Origin: SXOA01 sp051004015
GTDB taxonomy: Bacteria; Planctomycetota; Planctomycetia; Pirellulales; Pirellulaceae
NCBI GenBank assembly: GCA_051004015.1
Contig: JBPCKT010000032.1
Location: 1-37,293 of the forward strand
DNA length: 37,293 nt
Direction of reading: 5' to 3'
Shown: one piece after another, positions 1 to 7,900 of the stretch
How the letters are laid out: every line of letters starts with the position of its first letter
How positions within the stretch are numbered: position 1 is the first letter of the stretch
Notes under the pieces: generated by a model
Databases searched by the model: none
Seen by the model: only the letters and a program-made list of their open reading frames with translations
Told to the model about the DNA's origin: nothing
Translations under genes and position numbers: made by a program

Positions 1-1
1 G

Positions 2-1021
2 GCCGCACCATCCTCGCCGCGCTCCAAGCCGCCCGCCAAATCAGCCCCGAACAACTCGCAAAACTCGCCGCCTAAATCCGCGAAATCATCGCGGCCCAAC
101 ACGAAGTTCAACGTTATTACTAAAGAAGATGCCGAGAAGTGGATGAAGTCGCGAAAGGGGCCTCAGAAAAACGGCAAGTTGTTGTCGCCGTGGACAATCA
201 AGGGCGACCTCTCGACGGTGAAGGCCATTTACAACAAGTGGCTTCGCCAGTGCATCACCGAGCAGGAGCTTCCGCTCGTCACAAGCAACCCGTTCGATGG
301 GCTTGAACTGCCGAAGTGCAATGAGCTCGATGTGCGAACCGTCACCGTATCCGAGTACACCGCGTTCCTGGATTGGCTCGCCGGCCAATGGAGCAACTGG
401 AAGCTGCCCGAGACTTATATCCGGCTGGCCATCCACTCTGGCTGGCGGGCAACCGAAATTGCAAGCCTGCGAACCTCTGAGCTATTGCCAGGGTCCATCC
501 GCGTGCTGGCTGAACAGTCCAAAAACCGAACCGCCAAGATCTCTTGGCTGCCCGATGATCTCCACGCCGCGGTAAAGGAGTGCGCGGCCGATGGCTACTT
601 GTTTGGTCGATTCGCCAGCGAACTCCGCCGGCACTTGCTGCTCTGGAAGAAAACCCCGCACATTGCAAACAAGGTGAAGGATTTTAAGCCCTCTCGGCTC
701 GTCGGTTGGATGCAGGACCAACTGCAACAATTTCACGAACAAGCGGCAGCGGCGGCAGCGGAGCGGGACCTCACCCACGAGGCTTTCACCCTCCACGACC
801 TGCGGCGGACGGCTATTTCCGAGCTGCTACAGTCCGGGGCATCCGAGAAAGAGGTAAGTGTCATGGTCGGGGCAACGCCCGAAGTCATCCGGAAGCATTA
901 TGAGAAACTCAACAAACTGGCGATTTCCAAGCGGTGCGGCGAACAGCGCCTCAAGGTCGCGGCCGAAGCTGAAAACACAACAAGTCTTGCGCGCCCGTTG
1001 CGCGCGGGTGGTGGAGCGTAG
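2..1021 (+). CDS. Tyrosine recombinase/integrase, 5' end outside window
   Basis: Probable site-specific DNA recombinase of the tyrosine (phage integrase) family. The reading frame is open from the window edge; the first internal ATG is at 143, but recognisable core-binding sequence (ITKEDAEKW) lies upstream of it, so the gene starts further left. Visible catalytic signatures are the first arginine in SGWRATEIASL, a lysine-bearing hairpin around EQSKNRTAKI, the HxxR box HDLRRTA, and the nucleophile tyrosine in IRKHYEKL. The usual second His/Trp of box II (LGHS-type) is replaced by VGAT, which is seen in divergent family members or decayed copies. The C-terminal 25 residues look disordered. The first 30 residues in this frame are Pro/Ser/Lys-rich and unlike an integrase, so a junction or truncation near base 100 is possible. 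The stop lies 47 bases before tRNA-Leu. Confidence 0.8.
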   Translation, partial: AAPSSPRSKPPAKSAPNNSQNSPPKSAKSSRPNTKFNVITKEDAEKWMKSRKGPQKNGKLLSPWTIKGDLSTVKAIYNKWLRQCITEQELPLVTSNPFDGLELPKCNELDVRTVTVSEYTAFLDWLAGQWSNWKLPETYIRLAIHSGWRATEIASLRTSELLPGSIRVLAEQSKNRTAKISWLPDDLHAAVKECAADGYLFGRFASELRRHLLLWKKTPHIANKVKDFKPSRLVGWMQDQLQQFHEQAAAAAAERDLTHEAFTLHDLRRTAISELLQSGASEKEVSVMVGATPEVIRKHYEKLNKLAISKRCGEQRLKVAAEAENTTSLARPLRAGGGA

Positions 1022-1022
1022 G

Positions 1023-1051
1023 TTTACGAGTCGCGAAAATTGACGTAAACT
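1023..1051 (+). promoter_or_regulatory. Possible promoter for tRNA-Leu
   Basis: TTTACG at 1023-1028 and TAAACT at 1046-1051 are separated by 17 bases, 17 bases before the mature tRNA 5' end. A second near-consensus pair (TTGACG at 1040, TATAAG at 1059) has only 13 bases of spacing and would start inside the tRNA. This is assigned by eye from sigma-70 consensus only. Confidence 0.28.
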
Positions 1052-1068
1052 ATCGTGGTATAAGGCTT

Positions 1069-1150
<82 letters not shown>

Positions 1151-1186
1151 CTTCGACTTCCGAAGCCGGCGCTAAACTTCTCGCGG

Positions 1187-1205
1187 GACAAGCTGCCAGC
1201 TTGTC
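1187..1205. repeat. Perfect 8-bp hairpin before thymidine phosphorylase
   Basis: GACAAGCT and AGCTTGTC are separated by GCC, 12 bases before the thymidine phosphorylase start codon. There is no following T run, so it is not a classical terminator for tRNA-Leu. It resembles the other short palindromes scattered between genes in this window. Confidence 0.5.
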
Positions 1206-1217
1206 TGGAACACTGAC

Positions 1218-2507
1218 ATGAACGCCGCGGCCGCGATTGCCAGAAAGCGGGATGGCGGGGAACACGCGCCGGAGGAGATTCGCTGGCTCATTGAACTGTA
1301 CACGGCCGGCGAACTGCCCGACTACCAAATGTCGGCCTGGGCGATGGCCGTGTTTCTCCGCGGGATGAGCGCGGCGGAAACCGCGGCTCTGACCGAAAGC
1401 ATGCTTGCCTCAGGGACGACACTTGCCTGGAGCGACGGCCCCGCGGTGGTGGACAAGCATTCGACAGGCGGTATTGGCGATAAGACCTCGCTGATTATCG
1501 CGCCTCTGCTGGCAAGCTGCGGCTTGCGAGTGCCGATGCTCTCCGGGCGCGGGCTGGGCGCGACAGGGGGCACGCTGGATAAGCTGGAAGCGATTCCCGG
1601 CTACCGCACCGACCTTTCGCTGCCGGAGATCACGCGAGTCGTGGACCAGGTCGGCTGCGTGATCACAGGAGCGTCCGCGGAGCTCGCGCCGGCGGATCGA
1701 AAGCTGTATGCTCTTCGGGACGTAACGGGGACGGTTCCTTCCATTCCCCTGATTACCGCCAGCATCATGAGCAAAAAGCTGGCGGAAGGACCCAGCGCGC
1801 TGGTGCTCGACGTGAAATTCGGTTCCGGCGCGTTCATGAAAACGATCAAACAGGCCCGCGAGCTTGCCCGGTCCCTGGTGGCGACGGGTATACGCATGGG
1901 AGTCGCGACGACCGCCTTAATCACGGACATGAACCAGCCGCTGGGTCGTCTGGCAGGCAATGCCGTGGAGGTCGATGAGTCCCTCGATGTGCTTCGCGGC
2001 TCGGGGCCGGCCGATGTTCGGGAGCTCTCGCTGGCGCTGGCCGCGGAAGTCTTGGTTTCCGCCAGATCCGCTCCCACTCTCAGAGCAGCCAGGACAGTCC
2101 TGGAAAAGTACTTGGTCAGCGGAGCGGCGCATGAAAAGTTCTGCCAAGTGGTCGCTGCACAGGGTGGCAACCTTGATGCACCTCGGCCGCGCGCCGCTGC
2201 TTACTTGATCGAGAGCCCAACCGCCGGCTTTCTGGCAGGCGTGGACGCCGAAGCCATCGGCTACGCCATCATTGAGCTGGGAGGGGGCCGAAAGAAGCTC
2301 GGGCAACCCATTGATCCTGCGGTTGGGATCGAAATGCTCGTCCGGATTGGCGACCACATCGAGCGCGATCAGCCACTGTTTCGAGTCTTCGCCAGGCCGG
2401 CGAAACAGGAAGAATCTCGCTACCAACTCCTGTCAACTCTGACGATCACGCCGGCAGCAACGAAGCCAATGCCGCTCATCGTGGAGCGAGTCACGGAGTC
2501 ACTATGA
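1218..2507 (+). CDS. deoA: Thymidine (pyrimidine-nucleoside) phosphorylase
   Basis: Phosphorolysis of thymidine, and possibly uridine, to the free base and (deoxy)ribose-1-phosphate in the cytoplasm; pyrimidine salvage. The 429-residue length matches the family. The phosphate-binding segment VVDKHSTGGIGDKTS lies at about residues 78-91. The family signature SGRGLGATGGTLDKLE lies at about 109-124. The segment DVKFGSGAFMKT (about residue 195) carries the conserved lysine near the substrate site. The C-terminal alpha/beta domain (GRKKLGQPID, RIGDHIERDQPL) is complete. The stop overlaps the cytidine deaminase start as ATGA, implying translational coupling. The sequence does not settle whether it is thymidine-specific (DeoA) or broad (Pdp). 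Confidence 0.95.
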   Translation: MNAAAAIARKRDGGEHAPEEIRWLIELYTAGELPDYQMSAWAMAVFLRGMSAAETAALTESMLASGTTLAWSDGPAVVDKHSTGGIGDKTSLIIAPLLASCGLRVPMLSGRGLGATGGTLDKLEAIPGYRTDLSLPEITRVVDQVGCVITGASAELAPADRKLYALRDVTGTVPSIPLITASIMSKKLAEGPSALVLDVKFGSGAFMKTIKQARELARSLVATGIRMGVATTALITDMNQPLGRLAGNAVEVDESLDVLRGSGPADVRELSLALAAEVLVSARSAPTLRAARTVLEKYLVSGAAHEKFCQVVAAQGGNLDAPRPRAAAYLIESPTAGFLAGVDAEAIGYAIIELGGGRKKLGQPIDPAVGIEMLVRIGDHIERDQPLFRVFARPAKQEESRYQLLSTLTITPAATKPMPLIVERVTESL

Positions 2508-2887
2508 TTGATCCGCTCATGCTGGTGCGCGCCGCCTTGGAAGTTCGTCACAAGGCCTACGCGCCTTATTCCAAATTCCTCGTGGGTGCGGCCTTGCTAT
2601 CCGAATCCGGTCAGCTCTTCGCGGGCTGCAACGTGGAGAACGCCTCGTATGGAATGACCGTCTGCGCCGAACGAGTGGCCGTGTTTAACGCCGTCTCGGC
2701 AGGCCAGACGAAATTCAAGGCCTTGGCACTGGCCACGAGCGGCGGGTTCACTCCCTGCGGCGGCTGCCTGCAAGTGCTGGCGGAATTCTGTGACGACCTG
2801 ACCATTTACATCACCGACGTGAAACTGGGCGAGCAATTCACCGTCACGAATCTCAGCGACCTTCTCCCGCGGCGGTTTCGGCTCTGA
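2504..2887 (+). CDS. cdd: Cytidine deaminase
   Basis: Zinc-dependent hydrolytic deamination of cytidine/deoxycytidine to uridine/deoxyuridine. At 127 residues it is the small, homotetrameric form. The substrate-binding NVEN is at residues 43-46. The catalytic motif CAE has Cys54 as zinc ligand and Glu56 as proton shuttle. PCGGC supplies ligands Cys85 and Cys88, the three-cysteine arrangement of tetrameric enzymes. It is coupled to the upstream phosphorylase by a 4-base overlap, so uridine formed here can be cleaved by its neighbour. The last 291 bases are also open antisense as the tail of the convergent transporter gene. Confidence 0.96.
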   Translation: MIDPLMLVRAALEVRHKAYAPYSKFLVGAALLSESGQLFAGCNVENASYGMTVCAERVAVFNAVSAGQTKFKALALATSGGFTPCGGCLQVLAEFCDDLTIYITDVKLGEQFTVTNLSDLLPRRFRL

Positions 2888-4117
2888 GCCAGGGCTGCTT
2901 TCCACCAGCAGCACTCCCGCCACGCAGGCCGTCATGCAGCACGCGAGGGTTCCTCCCAGCATGGCCCGCAATCCCAGCGACGCCAGGTCACCGCGGCGGG
3001 AAGGCGCCATTGCCCCAATGCCCCCAATCTGAATGCCTATCGAGCCGAAGTTGGAAAACCCGCACAAGGCATACGCCAGAATTACTTGCGTCCGCTCGCT
3101 CAAGACGTAAGGCTGGCCGGTCTTGTTCCACTCGGACAGTCGTTCGTAGGCGATGAATTCGTTGGCAACCATTTTTAGGCCGAGCAGCTCGCCGGCCGGG
3201 CGGCACTCATCCCACCGCACTCCCATGCACCAGGCCAACGGCGCGAAGGCGAGCCCCAACAGCAGCTCCAGCGACCACGTCTGGCCAAAGAGCTTGCCGA
3301 GCTGGCCGATCCCCAGGTTGAAGACGGCGATGATCGCCAGGAACGCCAGCAGCATGGCCGCGACGTTAAGCGCCAGCTTGAGGCCTTCCGACGCTCCCTC
3401 CGCAGCCGCCTCGATGACGTTCCGGGCGTCGATTTTCACTTCCGTTTTGACCACGCCGCGAGTCAGCGGCTCTTCGGTTTCCGGTTGCAGGACTTTGGCA
3501 ATCAAGAGGCCGGCGGGCGCGGAAAGCACGGAAGCCGTAATGAGATGGCCGGCGTTGATTCCCATGCCCACGTAGGCCGCCAACACGCCCCCCGCAATCG
3601 AGGCGAAGCCGCCGATCATCAGGGCCATCAGCTCCGAGCGGGTCATTGTTTCCACGTACGGGCGGACGACGAGAGGGGCTTCGGTTTGCCCCACGAAAAC
3701 ATTGGCGGCGGCTGCCAGGCTTTCCGCCCCGGAGAGATTCATCGTTTTCTGCATCACCCAGGCCATCCCCCAGACGACGGCCTGCATCACTTTCAGGTAG
3801 TAGAGTATCGACATGAGCGCGGAGACGAAAATGATCGTGGGCAGAATGCGAAAGGCAAAGTAGTGTTCGCGAAAGCCCTTGCCAAACACGAATTCCGATC
3901 CGGCATCCACGCAGTCGAGCATGGCGGTGACCAGGTCGCCCATCATCGCGAACAGAGCGCGGCCGGCGACCGTGTTCAGCATCAAGGCCGCCAGCGCGAA
4001 TTGCATCAGCGTGCCGACCAGGACGATTCGCCAGGGGAACCGCCGGCGATTGGAGCTGAGCAGCACGGCCAGGAGAATCATCACCGCATAGCCGAAGAGA
4101 CTGATCCAGCGTTCCAT
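2597..4117 (-). CDS. nupC: NupC-type concentrative nucleoside transporter with antisense C-terminal tail
   Basis: Cation-coupled nucleoside uptake across the inner membrane (CNT family). The protein is strongly hydrophobic from residue 5 to about 405. Family landmarks are the N-terminal domain (MERWISLFGYAVMILLAVLL), the segment VFVGQTEAPLVVRPY, and GFSNFGSIGIQIGGIGAMAP near residue 360. These are core substrate and cation-binding elements of CNT proteins. Typical bacterial members end at about 400-430 residues. Here the frame continues from residue 411 to 506 through DNA antisense to cytidine deaminase, giving a hydrophilic tail with no family resemblance. Either a stop codon was lost or the tail is a real overlap. 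It lies 37 bases downstream of upp on the same strand, so the two probably form an operon. Confidence 0.9.
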   Translation of the reverse strand: MERWISLFGYAVMILLAVLLSSNRRRFPWRIVLVGTLMQFALAALMLNTVAGRALFAMMGDLVTAMLDCVDAGSEFVFGKGFREHYFAFRILPTIIFVSALMSILYYLKVMQAVVWGMAWVMQKTMNLSGAESLAAAANVFVGQTEAPLVVRPYVETMTRSELMALMIGGFASIAGGVLAAYVGMGINAGHLITASVLSAPAGLLIAKVLQPETEEPLTRGVVKTEVKIDARNVIEAAAEGASEGLKLALNVAAMLLAFLAIIAVFNLGIGQLGKLFGQTWSLELLLGLAFAPLAWCMGVRWDECRPAGELLGLKMVANEFIAYERLSEWNKTGQPYVLSERTQVILAYALCGFSNFGSIGIQIGGIGAMAPSRRGDLASLGLRAMLGGTLACCMTACVAGVLLVESSPGSEPKPPREKVAEIRDGELLAQFHVGDVNGQVVTEFRQHLQAAAAGSEPAARGQCQGLEFRLACRDGVKHGHSFGADGHSIRGVLHVAAREELTGFG

Positions 4118-4154
4118 GAATGTAACTCTCGCTTACTTCGCGGTGCGATCCGTT

Positions 4155-4796
4155 TTACCGAGATTCGCGGGGGAGCGTGTTAAAGATGCGGTCGCCGGCA
4201 TCACCCAGGCCGGGGACGATGAACTTGTGCTGATTGAGTTCGGGGTCGATGGCGCAGACATAGAGCTGCGCTTCCGGGAATTCGTTGAGTAGCGCCTCCA
4301 CGCCGGGACGCGCGGCGATGAGCGAGCAAACCTTCAGCCGCCCCGCGCCCCATTTCCGCAAAGCACCGAGCGCCGCCATCACTGAACCTCCGGTGGCCAA
4401 CATCGGGTCGAGCACGATGGCGACGTCCACCGGTTCGTCGGCGGGAAGCTTGCGGTAATACTCCACCGGCAGCGCCGTCGCCTCGTCCCGATAGAGGCCC
4501 AGGTGCCAGACCTCCGCTTCGGGGAGCAAATCGAGCACCGGATCGACCATCCCCAGGCCGGCGCGAAGAATCGGCACCAGGCCGACTCGGGCGTTCAAGC
4601 GGACGGCAGGCGCTGCCGCCAGCGGAGTATGCACCGGCGCGGCAGCAAGCGGCAAGTCGCGCGTGGCCTCGTACGCTACCAGCGCCGCCAACCGGTGCGC
4701 GAGCCGGCGGAACTCCGCGGGAGACGTGGTGACGTCGCGGAGGCCGCGAAGATGATGCTGCACGAGCGGATGGTCGACAACCAGGCAGTGCGCCAT
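4155..4796 (-). CDS. upp: Uracil phosphoribosyltransferase
   Basis: Transfers the ribose-5-phosphate of PRPP to uracil, giving UMP; cytoplasmic end point of pyrimidine salvage. The ATG at 4796 gives 213 residues (MAHCLVVDHPLVQHHL), which matches the family length of about 208 and its characteristic N-terminus. Longer in-frame extensions upstream to 5003 lack family resemblance. Visible features are LVPILRAGLGM near residue 73, the PRPP loop VLDPMLATGGS at 128-138, and the uracil-binding C-terminal PGLGDAGDR at 195-203. It lies upstream of the nucleoside transporter and probably shares its transcript. Confidence 0.95.
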   Translation of the reverse strand: MAHCLVVDHPLVQHHLRGLRDVTTSPAEFRRLAHRLAALVAYEATRDLPLAAAPVHTPLAAAPAVRLNARVGLVPILRAGLGMVDPVLDLLPEAEVWHLGLYRDEATALPVEYYRKLPADEPVDVAIVLDPMLATGGSVMAALGALRKWGAGRLKVCSLIAARPGVEALLNEFPEAQLYVCAIDPELNQHKFIVPGLGDAGDRIFNTLPRESR

Positions 4797-4888
4797 GGGA
4801 AATCCTGCATGTGGAGATGCCAGAGGCTGAATGAGCCGCGTGCATTCTACACGAGGATAATCAGGTAGGTCCGCCCGAGGGGGCCCTA

Positions 4889-4944
4889 GAGTCTTTGGCG
4901 AGCGAAGTCTGTCAGTAGGCACAGTCCTATCTCGCCAAAGACTC
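4889..4944. repeat. Perfect 14-bp inverted repeat downstream of giant gene
   Basis: GAGTCTTTGGCGAG (4889-4902) is perfectly complementary to CTCGCCAAAGACTC (4931-4944), with a 28-base loop. It begins 18 bases after the stop of the giant - strand gene and sits before upp, so it may end or attenuate that transcript. No T run follows on the - strand, so a simple intrinsic terminator is not supported. Confidence 0.6.
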
Positions 4945-4962
4945 CCGACCCCCTTTCTGCGA

Positions 4963-7900
4963 TTATGCCGGAGCCCGCTGAGTGGAACCGACGCGGGCCA
5001 CAAGCCAGGAAGTGAGCTGGCAGATGCCGACTATCCCCAGCAGGAGGCCGGCCATCGGCAGGATGTGACTGATCAGGGCGGCAATGCCCAGAGCAATCAA
5101 CGCCAGGCCGGTAAACGGAGAGCGGGCGATGATTTGACCGGCGTTTCGCACACCGCGGCGAGTCAGCACCCAGGCGAGGGCGATGATGCCCGCCAGCCAG
5201 ACGAGTCCACTTAGCCGCGTGGTAAGGAAACTGGAGATGGGACGGGCGGTAATGGTCAAGTCGCCGCGCGGGGTGGTGAACAGGAACACGTCGTACTTGC
5301 TGGTGTCCTGGGGGATTTCCACGTCGAGGCTGGCGAAGCCGGTAGGCTCGCCGGAAAAATTGCCGGCTTGGGCGGGAGAAACGCCGGCTTGAGCGGCAAG
5401 AACGAGGGGGTCGATCTGAGTCCCTTCGCCGGCAGTCGCGGCAGCTACCGGGGGTCCCATTGCCCCTGGCGGCATCGCTCCAGCGGGCATTCCCGGAATT
5501 CCCGGCACTCCTGCACCCATTCCGCCGCCGCCGGGCATCTGTCCGGGGGCAGGTTGAATGCCGCGGAAAAATCCGGCGTTGGGCACATTCGCAGTCCCCG
5601 GTCCGCCGCCGGGCATCGCGCCACTTCCGGCTTGAGCTCCAGACTGACCGGGCATATTGGGGCGGCCATTCAGGGCATAGCTATCGGGATTTTGCGCTGT
5701 TTGCGGCTGACGGGCTTGCTCATCTACGAGCTTTTGCTGGATTTGGGATTGCTTCTCCAAGCGGTCGCTATAGCGCTGGAGCTGCTCCTTTTGTACGTCT
5801 TTGTTCCCCTCGGCATAGTCGCCTTGCGGCTCGCCGTCGCGTCGTCCGCCCAATGGTTGAGCGTATTGGTATTTTCCTTCCTTCCCATCATTCGGCATTC
5901 CCTTGCGAGCGTAGTCATTCAGCTCAAGCTGATAAGCGCCTTCGACGGATTGCTCTGCCTGTCCTGGCCCTTTGCCTCCCGCCTGGCCTTGATTGAAGTT
6001 TTGGCCGCCAGAAGCCTTGCCTTTCCTGCCGACGGCGACTCGGGAATTCATCATCGCACCACCGTCTTCACCAGGTTTATCGTCTGCTTTGTCTCCCTTA
6101 CCTTCCTTGCCCGGCACTGGGGAGGTCTTCTGGGACAGCGAGTTCTGATCGAACCACGCCGGGTTGAACGCCTGCGGCTTGCCGGCGACAGGCGGCCGGG
6201 CGGGGGGCTGGTTGGGCGCATCGAAGTTGCTGCCAAGGGCGGCGGCGTTGTTCTTGGTCCGCTCCTGTTTCTGAGCGGACCAGAGATAGTTGAGATTGGA
6301 CCGGTTATCGGTCCCGTCGGTCTGCAGCTCTTGCTGCTGCTTGACGATTTCATCGTTCCCTTCTTTGAGCAACTTTTCATTCTCGGCATCGATGTCCGTC
6401 GTTTCGTTGGGATTCGCCGACCGATAGCGGTAGAGGTCCAGTTCGATCTTCTTCAGGTTGTTGCCGGCCCGGACTTTGGTAAAGTCGTCTCCGCTCGCTT
6501 GGAGCTGACGGGTTTCAACAATTTTCTTGTTGTAGTACCTGGCGTCCTCTTCAACGATGACCGTCCGCGGCACCAGCCGCATGGTGCCGCCAAATTCCAC
6601 CCAGTTCCAGTGGAACGACTTCGGCAGATACAACTGGACGTGGCTCTGCTCCACGTTCAGGTTGACGACCTTGATCAGCGGGAAATTCACCTGTGTCAAT
6701 TCGCGGACTCTGTCAATCCGGCCGCCGTATTTGAGCGTGACCGGATAATCTCCCTCGCCTTGAGCCGTCTTGATGAGCGGAATGCGAATGAGGCCGGGCG
6801 TGGCCGTGGCGGGCTCCACCGGCTTGACCGGCTCGCCGTTGACGATGGCAACCCACAGGCGGGCGCCGCTGGGCAGTTGCACGTCGAGGAATTGCTCGGT
6901 TTCATTGGCCACTTTAAACTCCACCTGGCCGCGGTAAGTGCCGAATTCATCGACGACGAGCAGATGCTCCGCCAGGCCGATGCTGGCCTGGCTTTGCTGG
7001 GCCCGTTGACGGACCTGTGTCTTGAACACCAACTGCGGGGCGGAAGCATTGGGCGAAACGGCGAACGCCTGGGTAATTTTGCTGTTGTCGCCGAGGAACG
7101 ACTTCAGGTCGTCCCAAGCTTTCTGCCCTTCGGTGAGCGGCTCGAGGCCAGTCGACGTATCGACCACCACTTCATCACGCCCCGAGTTCTCCAGCACAAT
7201 CAGCCGCTGTTCGAGGCGGCCGGCCACGATGTCCGGAATGGCGACTTCCTGTTTCTGGTCAGCCAGCAGCCGGTCATACGTCAGGCCGACGTCGATCTGG
7301 CCGTCCACGAACTCCGGCAGCACAAAGCGGACTTTCACCCAGCCCGCCAACGGCTTGCCGTTCGCGCCGGTGGCCGGCTCGACGATCTTTTGCAGCACTC
7401 GGCCGCTCTGGCGGAGGGCGTCGGGCAGCCGGGCTTTTTCAAATGCTTTGGGAACGAGGACGGAAAGCTCGCGCACGCCGGCATCCGAAACTTGGAAGCG
7501 GAAGAAGAGCGTCTCCTGAATTTCCTTGGGTGTGATGCGGACGTTCGTCAGCGTGGTGGCGGTGATCCGCGGCGTGCGGGGGGTGAATTTGAGCGTCGCC
7601 CCGTAATTGGCCGAGCGGAACCGGAGCGCCAACCTGGCGAGCGGCCGCTGCTGCTCGTTGAGCCAGCCGACCACTTCCATGCCTGGGATTCGCTCGAGGC
7701 CCGTCAGATTACTGGCGTCAACATCCATGTCCCGGTCCGGCACGACGACGATTTCTCCCTCTTGCCGCTGCACATCGAGCACTTCCAACTTCGGAGCCGC
7801 GAGCTCGCCGGGCTTGGTTCGCTTGCCAAGTTTGCCCAGCAACTTGAGCGACAGCCGCTGCTGCTGGCCGACGGGCAAGTGTACGGTGAGGAGCTTCCGT

